Shown: piece by piece, positions 1 to 10,085 of the stretch
Layout: every line of letters begins with the position of its first letter
Position numbering within the stretch: the stretch's first letter is position 1
NCBI GenBank assembly: GCA_033239125.1
Contig: BSWB01000005.1
Location: 49,150,993 to 49,214,992 of the forward strand
DNA: 64,000 nt
Reading direction: 5' to 3'
DNA from: Fagopyrum homotropicum
Taxonomy: Eukaryota; Streptophyta; Magnoliopsida; Caryophyllales; Polygonaceae
Program-made: the position numbers and the translations under genes
Notes under the pieces: model-generated
Told to the model about the DNA's origin: nothing
The model's database searches: none
What the model saw: only the letters and a program-made list of their open reading frames with translations

Positions 1-1143
1 TTTGAAGGGTTGTAAGTCTTGTTTCATCTCATATTAAGCTAAGACTACTTGTTTCTTCTCACTTTCATTTCATTTACTTGCTATGGAAGCCATGAATGTT
101 TGCTTGCTGAGTTTGAATCTTAAAATGCGTGTTGTTGGCAAAATAGTTGTGATTATAGGGTGATGGAATGATGGTTATGGATTGGACTATGATAGAATAG
201 ACTTGAATGTACTCTTGGATGGTTTGCTTGTTCGAATCTTGACCCACACCCAAAATCACGGTCTGTTCTTGCAGAATCTCGACCGTGGTTCTGTATGATC
301 AGCCCGTGGTTTACTCTATTGTGCTTGTATTGATGAATCTGAATGTTAGGGAATGTTAGATTGTTGAAATCCTAGTTTTTGTTAAGCATAATCTAGCCTA
401 GGGTGACCGCTAGCTAACTAAGTGAGGGAAGAGACTTACCCGGTAATTCTCGATCTTAGTACCAAAGTAAATGAACTCTAGGTAGTAGTGAGCCTCACAA
501 GCCGCTATTGGACTGAGTGTGCTAGGATTGATGCTTAGGACTTGCCTTTTTGAGACTTACCCGGTAAGGAGAGGTTTGACCCCTAGATAGCAATCCGGTT
601 TGTGTAGAATTCCCAACCTTAGGCTCCTAGAGACTTAATCGGTAATAGGACCTTAGATGCGGGAATAGTGGACCATGAGACCTACCCGATGATTGATCCC
701 ATTTGAGAAACACCCTTTCCCAACATACCGTAGCTAGTCCAAGGTTGATTAGAAGCTTGAGTCCAATTCCATAACCGGAAGTCCTAACCCCTAGAATCCG
801 CTTTTCTCTCTTTGATCACATATCTTGTTCTTGTGTCCTTTGTTCGTGTTGCTTGTTTGATTTATAGCATTGCATGATTTGTGATCTTTGTTTGATCACC
901 ACAAAAACCAAACCCAAAAAATATCATGATTTTCATTCCTTTATTTCTTTCTCTTTTCTTTGACTAGATTTACACTATCCATGATCACTTGTTTGATTTG
1001 ATTTCACCTTAGTCTTCGTGTTCGACCTCGGAATACAATCCTTGCTAGAAAACGACCCATGCACTGTGGGTTCGCTAGGAGTTAAGAAATTATATCGAGT
1101 TATAAATTGTAAGACTTTTGTGCTATACGTTTCTAGCGTAACA
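1..1143 (+). repeat. Element A 5' LTR, truncated by the window edge
   Basis: This is the 3' part of an Athila-type LTR. It aligns with 21959-23136, which is the same LTR at the other end of element A. It ends in GCGTAACA and is followed after six bases by a tRNA-Asp primer site. It carries the U5 block with GGGTTCGC about 75 bases before its end, shared by all Athila-like LTRs here. A degenerate palindromic hairpin (GTTCTTG with CGACCGTGG and CCCGTGG) lies at about 245-305. The U3 part and TATA box lie outside the window. Confidence 0.93.
431..692 (+). repeat. Four spaced copies of GAGACTTACCCGGTAA in LTR A
   Basis: Near-identical 16-base units start at 431, 552, 630 and 677. The third and fourth are degenerate (AATC and CCGATGA variants). 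The same unit occurs about four times in the LTRs of element D, its solo relative and element G, but not in B or C. By position it lies in the transcribed leader, downstream of where the TATA box sits in complete LTRs. Function unknown. Confidence 0.85.
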
Positions 1144-1149
1144 AGTTTT

Positions 1150-1167
1150 TGGCGCCGTTGCCGGGGA
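1150..1167 (+). other. Primer binding site (tRNA-Asp) of element A
   Basis: TGGCGCCGTTGCCGGGGA is complementary to the 3' end of plant tRNA-Asp, including the added CCA. It lies six bases after the LTR. tRNA-Asp priming is typical of Athila elements. The site would prime minus-strand DNA synthesis. Confidence 0.93.
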
Positions 1168-1285
1168 CTAGGTCTAGATTGAATCATTTTGTGTGATTGT
1201 TTATAGTGTAGGTCTTTCTTGTTGCTTTTGATCTTGTTTGGTTTGTGTCTTTGAATTTTCAGGACATCTCTCACTCTTTAGGTGC

Positions 1286-2834
1286 ATGCAAAGATCTCGT
1301 GGCAAGGATTTAGCTCCATTCGATCCCGAACCGGAGAAAACCCTTAAGAGTAGATCCAAGAGCATTAAGAAGAAGAAGGAGATGGCCGGAAGAGATCTTC
1401 AAGCTGAGTCGAATGATGCTTTAGAGCAAATTATGCTAAGGGATGAAGCCTTGGAGAATGAGAGGAGACTTGCCAATGAGAGGAAAGAAGCAACTAGGAG
1501 GGAAATTGAAGAGATTAGGCAAGCTCTTGTACAAAGGGAGCTTAATCGTCAACAACCTCCACCACCACCACCGCAGCCGGCGGTTAATGTTCGGTTTGAG
1601 CCGATCATCATTGAGGAGCCACAAACGCTAGGGAAACGTATGGATCCGTCCCAAAGAGTGCACCGTCCGGGTGTGAACTTAGGAGATACCGCAGTCCATG
1701 ACTACGAGTTCCGCCCTCAAGTGCTACAATTAATCCGGCACAATCAATTTGGAGGGATGAAAGGAGAGTCTCATCATCAACACTTGATGAATTATGAGAT
1801 CTTGATGGAGACTCTAAGGCCGCCTAGATTGGAGAGCAACAACCACAAGCATAGGGTTTTTTCCTTCTCACTTAAGGATAAGGCCTTGGCTTGGTACCAA
1901 TCCATTCCACTAGGACGTGTGAGTACTTGGGAGGAGATGACAACCGAGTTCTTAACAAAGTTCTTCCCACCTTCCAAGACAACCGAGCTAAGAGGGAAGA
2001 TCAATGCCTTCGTTATGAAGGACAAGGAGAGCCTATTCAAATCTTGGGAGAGGTTCAAAGACCTCCTCCTAGATTGTCCACACCATGGGATACCGAAGAT
2101 AGAGCTATTGGAGATTTATTTCAAGGGACTTGATGAGGATAGTCAAATCAAGCTCCAATCACTTTCCGGAGGAACATTCATGGAGAAGAATGTGGATGAG
2201 GCTTGGGAGTTTGTAGAGAAGCAAGCCTTGGTGATAGAAAAGTACTCCCATAGGAAGAGTGATGGGAGGAAACCGGGAGTATATGAAGTGAAGTTAAGTC
2301 ACCATGAGCAACTACAAACTTGATGCAATCAACAATGAGTTTAAGTCTTTGAGGGAGTTGTGTACCACAACCTTGAAGAATCAAGCAAGCCCTCAAGGGC
2401 AACTGCAAGCCAACTTGTCTTCCAAAGTGGAGGATGTTAACTACATGGGAAGGGGTAACTTCAACAATTATCAAGGCCCTAGGAACTTCAACAACAATAA
2501 CCGGAAATACAACAATTACCGGCCTAATCACAACCATCCCGGGTTCTCCTATTCTAACCCGGATGGTGCCTTGAACCCTCCCGTTTCCACAAGCGCAGCA
2601 CCACCACCGAAGGCTTCACAAGAGCCTCCACCCCGTTTTGCTCAACCTCCAAAGGATAGAACCGAGATGATGTTTGAACAATTGCTAGGGAGGTTGAGTG
2701 GGCTTGAGAGCCCGGTGACATCCATTTCGAAGGCTCAAAGGGAGCTAGAAGCACAAGTGTTCCAAAAGGCGGGTTAAGCACAAAGGGATCTAGGAAAGCT
2801 TTCCGGAAGGACCGAGGACAACCCAAGAGGCCAA
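1286..2834 (+). pseudogene. gag of element A, frameshifted
   Basis: This is a degenerate Athila-type gag, the capsid-like structural protein. The start is set at ATG 1286 (MQRSRGKD), which aligns with the gag starts of B and C. It has a lysine-rich N-terminal region and then a polyproline stretch near codon 95. The retrotransposon gag core follows: ALAWYQSIP, then TEFLTKFFPPSK, SWERFKDLLLDCPHH and EIYFKGL. The first frame ends at 2323. The reading continues in another frame from about 2304, through an Asn-rich region, to a TAA at 2775-2777. The text then runs on in the same frame into protease (TEDNPRGQVLAITTRSG). No CCHC zinc knuckle is visible. One frameshift and one stop make it non-functional. 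Confidence 0.9.
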
Positions 2835-5800
2835 GTGTTGGCCATTACCACAAGGAGTGGGCTGAGAATGAAAGATCCCTCACCAAAAGAGAATGACAAG
2901 GGAAAGCAAGTAGTAGTGGAGGAAGAACCATTGCAAGAAGAAGGAGGCAAGAGCAAAGATGATGAGCCAACATATGTGGCACCACCTCCATACAAGCCAC
3001 CACTACCATTCCCACAATCACGAGCAAGATCTCGTTTGGATAAACATTCCGGTAAATTCCTTGAACTCATGTCTAAATTACATATTAACATTCCGTTCAT
3101 GGATGCAGTTCTAGGTATGCCGGCCTATGGAAAGTTTTTGAAGGAGATACTCTCAACCAAGAGGAAGTTGGAGGAGTATGGAGAAGTGAGGATGACGAAG
3201 AGATCTTCCAAGTTGATTCAAACCATAAAGGAGGAGATGCCTCCTAAGCTGAGATATCCGGGATCTTTTTGTGTGTCAATTGGAGTTGGAGAAGTGCAAT
3301 ATGAGGCCCTATGTGACCTTGGAGCAAGTGTAAGCATTATCCCGCTTGCACTTTGCAATAAGGTTAGGCTAGGAGAACCGAAGCCGGTCAAGATGACCCT
3401 CTACATGGCGGACCGATCCATCATTCACCCCGTTGGGATCCTAGAGGACATACCGGTTCAGCTTGGGAAGTTCTATGTGCCAATCGATTTTGTTATTTTG
3501 GACATCCCGGTGGACTACCCGGTTCCTATCATTTTAGGGAGGCCGTTCTTATCCGCATCCGGATGCTTAGTGGATTGTAAAAATGGGATCCTCTCCTTCA
3601 ACATAGGAGAAGAGAATATCATGTTCAAGTTGTCTACAATGATGAAGGGGCTAGCCCTTGGTGAAGATGTCTTCAACATTGTTGAGGAAGGGGAGTCTAG
3701 AGAAGTTGTGAGCTTAATCTTGATCAAGGATCCACTTGAGAAGGTTCTTAGCTTGAGTATCATGGAGAAAGGAGTTGAGGAAGCTTGCAATGAAGAAATC
3801 CGAGCTTTGGATGCATTAGAAAAGGAGACAAGTGCTGAATTGGAAGTGCACAAAGGAGTGCTGAAATACAGAAAAAACCACGGCCAGGGACCCAGAACCA
3901 CGCCCGTGGTTTAAACCGTGGAACTCTCTGTAATGTCCATTTGTGCCAGCTCTTACAATTCCACGCCCGTGGTTGTGCCAGAGGTCGTGGTTTTGCCCGT
4001 GGTTTCTCCAGAAAGTCCCTTAGTTGTTGATCAAGCTTCAAGGAGTCTTGGAGAGGCTTCAATGGCTTTGGATTCATCTAATGTGGAGCTATATGGATCA
4101 CATCCAACCGATAAAGGTCCTCCAAAACTTGATCTCAAACCTCTCCCTTCTCATTTAAAGTATGCTTTCCTTGGTTCAAATTTTACTTATCCCGTGATTG
4201 TGAATGCATCTTTGAATGATGATGAGCTTGATAGATTGTTGAATGAATTGAAATTGCATAGGAGAGCTATTGGTTACACCATTGATGACTTAGTTGGCAT
4301 TAAACCTTCCTTGTGCATGCATAAAATCTTGATGGAAGACAACCATAAACCTTCAATTGAACCTCAAAGAAGATTGAACCCTATTATGAAAGAGGTAGTC
4401 AAGAAAGAGATCCTAAAACTGCTAGATACGGGAATCATTTTCCCGATTTAGGATAGTAGATGGGTTAGTCCCGTACATGTTATTCTTAAGAAGGGTGGTA
4501 TGACCGTAGTAACTAATGAGAACAATGAACTAATTCCAACTAGGACGGTTACGGGGTGGAGAATGTGTATTGACTATAGGAAACTTAATGTGGCCTCTAG
4601 GAAAGATCACTTCCCTCTTCCCTTTATTGACCAAATGCTATAAAGTTTAGCTCAACATTCACATTTTTGTTACCTAGATGGCTATAGTGGGTTTTTCCAA
4701 ATTCCTATTCACCCGGATGACCAAGAGAAAACAACATTTACTTGTCCTTGGGGAACATTTGCATATAGGAGGATGTCATTTGGGTTGTGTAATGCACCCG
4801 CCACCTTTCAAAGGTGTATGATGGCTATTTTTTCTGAATATATTGAGAATATTATGGAAGTGTTTATGGATGATTTCTCGGTGTATGGCTCTTCATTTGA
4901 TAATTGCTTGGCTAATCTATCTTTGGTATTGAAGAGATGTGAGGAAACTAATCTTGTGTTGAATTGGGAGAAATGCCACTTCATGGTGAGTGAAGGCATA
5001 GTGTTGGGACACTTGGTATCCCACCATGGCATTGAGGTTGATAGAGCAAAGATAGAAACGATAGAGAAGTTGCCACCACCTACCTCGGTGAAAGGGGTAA
5101 GGAGTTTCTTAGGGCATGCCGGTTTTTACCGGAGGTTTATAAAATATTTCTCTAAAATTTCTAAGCCTCTCACTAACCTACTAATGAAGGAAATTGAGTT
5201 TGTTTTCTCCAAAGATTGTCTTGAAGCGTTTTGTAGGCTGAAGGATGCTTTGATCTCCGCCCTTATCATGCAACCTCCAGATTAGAGCTTACCATTTGAA
5301 ATAATGTGTGATGCGAGTGATGTGGCCGTTGGGGCTGTTTCAGGACAAAAGAAAGACGGGCTTACACATGCCATCTACTATGCTAGCAAGACGCTAGATG
5401 ATGCTCAACTCAACTATGCCACAACCGAGAAGGAGTTGTTAGCGGTAGTGTATGCCTTTGAGAAGTTCCGATCATATCTTGTTGGAGCAAAGTTCATTGT
5501 GTACACGGATCATACTGCGATCCGTTATCTCCTCACAAATAAGGATGTCAAGCCTTGCCTCATTCGGTGGATCCTTCTCCTCCAAGAATTTGACTTGGAG
5601 ATTCGGGACAAGAAGGGTTCCGAAAATTCAGTAGCGGACCATCTTAGTAGGCTACCACCATTGGAGATTGAGAGAGATGACATCCCGATTGATGACTCAT
5701 TCCGGGATGAGCAATTGCAAATGATGGAGGAGTGCTTACTTCAAGTGTCTAGAGGGAGTGAGCCATGGTATGCGGATATAGTCAACTACCTTGTGTGTGA

Positions 5801-7040
5801 AGAGGTGTCACCCGGTTTTTCATATGCCCAAACGAAAAAGTTTTTCAAGGATGTGAGGCAATACTATTGGAGGGAGCCTCTCTTGTTCAAGAGAGGACTG
5901 GATGGAGTCTTTAGGAGATGCATTCCGGAAGATGAGGTGGAGAGTGTGATCCGTCATTGCCACTCCTTGCCATGTGGAGGCCATGCTAGCTCACATAAAA
6001 CGTGTTCAAAGGTATTGCAATCCGGTTTTTATTGGCCTAACTTGTTTAAGGATGTGTAGAATTTTGTAGTGGCTTGTGACGCTTGCCAAAGGACGGGCAA
6101 CATCTCAAGAAGGAATGAGATGCCCTTGAACAACATACAAGAGGTTGAAGTCTTTGATGTTTGGGGTGCGGACTTAATGGGGCCATTCCCCGCTTCATGT
6201 GGCAACCTCTACATTCTATTGGCGGTGGATTATGTGTCTAGATGGGTGGAGGTAATCGCCTATCCCACAAATGATGCCAAAGTTGTGGTGCGGTTCTTCA
6301 ACCGAGTCATCTTCCCTAGATTTGGAACACCAAGAGTGATCATAAGTGATGGAGGGAAGCATTTCACCAATAGGAAATTTGGGAAACTTTTGGCTAAGTA
6401 TGGGGTGACTCATAAGGTGGCCACACCTTACCATCCCCAAACTAGTGGCCAAGTGGAGATCTCTAACCGGGAGATAAAAGGGATACTTGAGAAGACGGTT
6501 TCTAGGACAAGAAAAGATTGGGCTATGAAGCTCGATGATGCTTTGTGGGCATATAGAACCGCCTTCAAGACACCAATTGGCACCACTCCCTACAAGCTAG
6601 TTTATGGCAAGTCTTGCCACCTTCCGGTGGAGATGGAGCATAGGGCATATTGGGCCATAAGGTGGTTGAATTTTGACCTCAAGGAAGCCGGTGAGAAGAG
6701 GTTGCTAGACATTAATGCTCTTGAGTAGATCGGGTTGGATGCTTATGAAAATGCCCGGATTTATAAGGAAAGGACCAAGCGTTGGCATGACAAATGTCTC
6801 ATCCCAAAAAAGTTGAGTGAAGGTGACTTAGTCCTTCTCTTCAATTAAAGGTTGCGGCTCTTCCCCGGAAAGCTAAAGTCAAGATGGACGGGTCCTTATG
6901 TGGTAAAGAAGGTATTTCCCCATGGAGCGGTTGAGATAGGTGGGGAGCATTGTGGAGATTTTAAGGTGAATGGGCACCGTTTGAAGAAGTATATCCCGGA
7001 AGTTCCTGTGGATATGATTTCCCCACTTCACCTTGAGTAA
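2835..7040 (+). pseudogene. pol of element A (protease-RT-RNase H-integrase), decayed
   Basis: One continuous reading frame is interrupted by seven stops at 3912, 4449, 4641, 5283, 6057, 6726 and 6846. Domain order is protease with DLGAS (about 3319), a linker rich in CCACG/CGTGG palindromes (3880-4015), RT with IDYRKLN and FMDDFSVYG (about 4867), RNase H with CDASD (about 5307) and YTDH, integrase zinc finger (HCHSL...CDACQ, about 5960-6095), and the integrase catalytic core with SDGGKHF (about 6350) and QVEISNREIKG. It ends with the integrase tail motif KLKSRWTGPYVV and stop 7038-7040. The stops replace Trp, Gln, Glu and Ser codons when compared with B and G. Catalytic residues are mostly kept, so loss came from scattered nonsense changes and not large deletions. 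It would have encoded the replication and integration enzymes. Confidence 0.92.
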
Positions 7041-7085
7041 AACGCTCCCGAATTTGGTCAAGCTAACGACCTTAAAGAAGCGCTT

Positions 7086-7103
7086 AATTGGAGGCAACCC
7101 ATT
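7086..7103 (+). other. Post-pol stem-loop, element A
   Basis: AATTGG-AGGCAA-CCCATT lies 45 bases after the pol stop, just after the conserved AAAGAAGCGCTT. One mismatch interrupts the stem. It is the counterpart of the perfect six-pair stem in B and C and of a wobble-containing stem in G. An RNA structure is inferred from the sequence only. Confidence 0.6.
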
Positions 7104-7453
7104 GGTACATATCTTTCCCTTTTCATTTTTGTTTTCATTTTTGATTTTTGTTTTTATTCTTTGTTTTGATGTGTTTGTGTGTGTTTGGTTTTTGTGTGCT
7201 AGAGTCTAGGTAACATGGAAGTCTTGCAAAGCATGAGGATAATGATGATGATCCCGCATCAAACGTGGGTGGAGCGGACGTAGGACTTGGATAGCTTGCG
7301 GTGCTTAGCGCGGGTCCCGACGCCATAATGAACATCAAGAGCTCTCTACCACCTTTGATTGATCATCCACCATCACTTCAAATGAGTAAACCAAAATACC
7401 GAAAACACCATTTTTACATTGTGAGGACTCTCTTTCACTTCTTTATTTAATTT

Positions 7454-7488
7454 GCACATTGGGGACAATGTGTTTTTAAGTATGGGGT
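7454..7488 (+). other. Second stem-loop plus internal purine-tract-like motif, element A
   Basis: GCACATT-GGGGAC-AATGTGT forms a seven-pair stem (the outer pair is G-T). It is followed four bases later by AAGTATGGGGT (7478-7488). That motif is the same as the purine tract next to the 3' LTRs of these elements. The pair recurs in B, C and G. Confidence 0.65.
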
Positions 7489-8048
7489 TTTTTGGGGTTT
7501 TCATAATCATTTGCATGATTGCATCTAGGATAGTTTCATATTGTCACATGTTTCATTAGCTTTTGCATTGTACATATTTATTTCGAAAATTCCAAAAAAA
7601 TCAGAAAATTTTTAAAAAAAAATTGTGCTTCCTAGTTTGGATATGACCCTTATGATGAGATTGTTTTGTGAATTGGCTATGGATGGCCTTGTGTGTTGAA
7701 TGGATTGATGCATATGTGGACTTGAAATACTTCTCTTGAATCCTATGTACGAATTGTGATTATGATGCATGCCTTGATAGGATTGAGAATTGATGGCCGA
7801 AATTACATGCTAGTTCTTGCACATCATCTAGGAATGATTAAGGAAATTCATCTCTCTTCTTCTCATCTTGATCATGTTATTTGAGCACCTCACTTGATAT
7901 GAAATTTGACCTCTTTTGACCCATCCGGGAATAGGAGCATGCTAGTGTGTTGAGTGTGTGAAAAGCAAGTGTGGGGTGAAGTTGTTGATGAATGAATGTT
8001 GTGAATGAAGTGCTGAATTTGTTGTGAAAAGTGTAGAAAAAAATAGGT

Positions 8049-8125
8049 TTGGGGACTTTGGTTTTGACGACGAGTAACTCGGCACCATTCACATAATCGG
8101 GTGTTTGTGCCTTGCCAAAGTCAGA
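8049..8125 (+). other. Conserved non-coding block, element A copy
   Basis: About 75 bases containing GAGTAACTCGGCACCATTC and, further on, CTTGCCAAAGTCAGA. They are strongly conserved in B (19027-19104), C (27119-27200) and G (59684-59764), although the surrounding DNA is diverged. No ORF explains the conservation. Confidence 0.75.
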
Positions 8126-8221
8126 TAAACCGAATGTCCTAACGAGCCTTGGTATGTGTGCCCGGTGTGAGACACCTCGAAAAAATACTGAGGTCAGCTA
8201 ATCACCAAGGTTTTGGCTTTG

Positions 8222-8226
8222 GTACA
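8222..8226. repeat. Target site duplication GTACA, left of element B
   Basis: GTACA directly precedes the LTR start TGTTAGCATG and is repeated at 21459-21463 after the far LTR. Joining the flanks restores element A sequence (GGCTTTG-GTACA-CCAATACC), which matches the homologous part of element G near 59570. This shows that B inserted into A. Confidence 0.95.
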
Positions 8227-8519
8227 TGTTAGCATGAAATATTGTGATATTTTAGGCACGTTTTCTAAACGTATTTGATTCATATTGATAGTCTTTGATT
8301 GAACTTTGTGCATATGTGAGCTAGTATTACCTATATTGTCGATATGGATGTCTACACTAGTTCTATGTTGATTATAGGTGATTTAGAGCTATTTCCGAAC
8401 GGAATCGAGCAAAGGAGAGTTGAGTTGATATGTTCACGAATTGAGGACATTCTTTGGAAGCAAATTGGAGTTTTACTTGAGGAATACACGAGTTTAGGGA
8501 AGAATCACGTTCTTGCCCT

Positions 8520-8700
8520 AAACCACGCCCTAAAATACGGCCGTATCACATTCCACGTTCAATTCCACGACCGTGGATTTGGAGTCAGAAATTCATGTTC
8601 ATTCCAGGGGATTACACGGCCGTGGAACATATGCTGCAAACCGTATTTGTTTCCACGCTCTAAATTACGGTCGTGGAACACTTCCACGACCGTGATCTTG
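8520..8700 (+). promoter_or_regulatory. Palindrome cluster in U3 of LTR B
   Basis: At least five self-complementary units lie within 180 bases: TACGGCCGTA (8536), CCACGACCGTGG (8565), CACGGCCGTG (8615), TACGGTCGTGG (8666) and CCACGACCGTGA (8684). They lie 80-240 bases before the TATA box. This fits a promoter-proximal control array, but a role is inferred only from position. A 29-base stretch (8601-8629) is identical to 12874-12902 inside pol. Confidence 0.8.
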
Positions 8701-8772
8701 GGGAATCTTTTCGCCACACTTTGAAGCCACGATCTTTTAAAGATTGGGCCGGGCCGACATTTTGCCCGGCAC

Positions 8773-8780
8773 TATAAAAA
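8773..8780 (+). promoter_or_regulatory. TATA box of LTR B
   Basis: TATAAAAA in the context CCCGGCACTATAAAAAGACG. It is the only good TATA box in the LTR and lies about 550 bases from the LTR start. Transcription would start about 30 bases later. The matching copy in the 3' LTR is at 20247-20254. Confidence 0.75.
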
Positions 8781-9351
8781 GACGGACGAAGCAAGAATCC
8801 ATCACCTTCGCTTACCCCCGTTTACCCTCATTCATCATCGCTTAGACACGCTTACACTTCGCTTAGTTTGCTTGGAATTATTGACATCTCCTTGAGAGAT
8901 CGAAGTTCGTTTTTGGCAATTCCTCTAATCTCGCACTTTTGGTGGAGATTGCTGTTGAGATCTCCGGATTGGCGGAAGATCGAAGTTCTTGGAAGATTTT
9001 GCAAGAAGATCTCTCTTCTTGATTAGGTTTGATTTGGAAAACGGATTGACATCCCGTTTTCTCTTCTTTCCTAAGGTGGTGATTGTTTGTTTTACCTTGA
9101 ATCTTTTGACATTACTTGTTCTCTTGGTGACTTTGAGATTGAATTGAAGATTATTGAAAGTTCTTGAAAGTTTTCATCTTTTTATCTTTTAATTCTTGAA
9201 TTGATATCAACATGACTGTTATTGGCTAAAAACCCTTAACAATTCTAAGGTGAAGGGTTGATAGTTGTGGCTTAGATGATGATAGATCGATCGCAAACAG
9301 ATTAGACCCTGAGAGTTAGAGAGACTCGCCGACAACCCTAAATTATGGTAT

Positions 9352-9385
9352 GTTCTTGAGTCCACGGCCGTGGATTCTCAAGAAC
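9352..9385 (+). other. Leader hairpin centred on CCACGGCCGTGG, LTR B
   Basis: GTTCTTGAG, then TCCACGGCCGTGGA, then CTCAAGAAC form an almost perfect 34-base inverted repeat (two unpaired bases). It lies in the transcribed leader, about 570 bases after the TATA box. The flanks (GGTAT and ACCGTG) loosely extend it. Equivalent hairpins are in C, G and, with other core bases, D. The 3' LTR copy is at 20826-20859. Confidence 0.75.
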
Positions 9386-9990
9386 TAACCGTGATTTCCC
9401 TTAAGTCTACGAACCTGCTTTTACTTTAATCTAAAGTTAAAGATTTGCTTTAGCTTAGTTTAGACTTGTCTTTTCTAGGTGGTAGTGAAGCCTCAACAAC
9501 CTCTACCTCGATTGTGAGTGTCACAACCTCAATCGGTTAAGTTAGTCTTGATCTTTGGGTTATAAGTTTGGGTATTTGACACTAATTCTCGTCTCTAGAA
9601 TCCTTCTATATTGAGCCTCAACAACCTGTATAGAGAGTGCCTTGTAGGTGAGTTATATAAGGTTTTTGGAACTTCACCGTACGATTACCTTACATTAGTA
9701 TACCTTTGCATATCTCAACTCTGTCTTTACATCATTAAGTATATCTTGAATCGATGGCCACAGCTGGATACTTGGATCTTTAGGATTGTTGTTTTCCCAA
9801 TAATTTGCAAAGCTCTTACATTTACTCGGTTGATAACTTACAACTGGATTTAACCCCCCAAATCCCTGTGTTCGATACTCTGGAATTCTTGCTTAACTAT
9901 ATCGATCCGTACACTGCGGGTTCGCTGCTTGATTCTAGTTTTATAAATTTAAAACTTATTTGCACACACCTCTAGGGGCGAACAAGTTTT

Positions 9991-10008
9991 TGGCGCCGTT
10001 GCCGGGGA
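9991..10008 (+). other. Primer binding site (tRNA-Asp) of element B
   Basis: The same tRNA-Asp-complementary 18 bases as in A, six bases after the LTR end. Confidence 0.95.
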
Positions 10009-10085
10009 TTTGGTTTAGGCCGAATCCGGTAACCGGTTGTCAAGCTTGGGAGCTTGCTCTCGTTATTTGATATCTCTTTGAGTGC

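Larger units (their letters stand above)
7041..8226 (+). other. 3' non-coding region of element A, up to the B insertion
   Basis: No credible gene is present. The region aligns with the 3' non-coding parts of B, C and G. It holds two stem-loops (7086-7103 and 7454-7488) and the conserved block at 8049-8125. It is cut at 8226 by element B and resumes at 21464. No envelope-position ORF is present, unlike B. Confidence 0.85.
8227..9984 (+). repeat. Element B 5' LTR
   Basis: It starts TGTTAGCATG and ends GGGGCGAACA, with TG...CA termini, 1758 bp. It contains a GTCTACAC motif near 8350, a cluster of CGTGG/CCACG palindromes at 8520-8700, a TATA box at 8773, a long leader hairpin at 9352-9385 and the conserved U5 block at 9865-9925. 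Short open frames inside it are repeated in the 3' LTR and are not treated as genes. Confidence 0.96.

Noticed and set aside
1150..1167. tRNA-Asp gene
   Set aside because: Only the 3' 18 bases are matched, in antisense, directly after an LTR. This is a primer site, not a tRNA gene.
3912..6848. Stops in pol A as evidence only of methylation-driven C-to-T decay
   Set aside because: Some stops fit (Trp to TAG), but others need transversions (GAA to TAA, TCA to TAA), so a single mechanism is not supported.
8520..8700. Spaced palindromes considered as a CRISPR array
   Set aside because: The units are variable, their spacing is irregular, no cas genes are present and the DNA is plant nuclear.
8344..8724. 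126-codon open frame in LTR B, repeated at 19818-20198
   Set aside because: It lies inside U3, crosses the palindrome cluster and exists twice only because the LTR does. It has no domain, and C's LTR does not keep it.
9611..9853. 80-codon open frame in LTR B, repeated at 21085-21327
   Set aside because: LTR U5/leader sequence, duplicated with the LTR. No counterpart frame is kept in other families.
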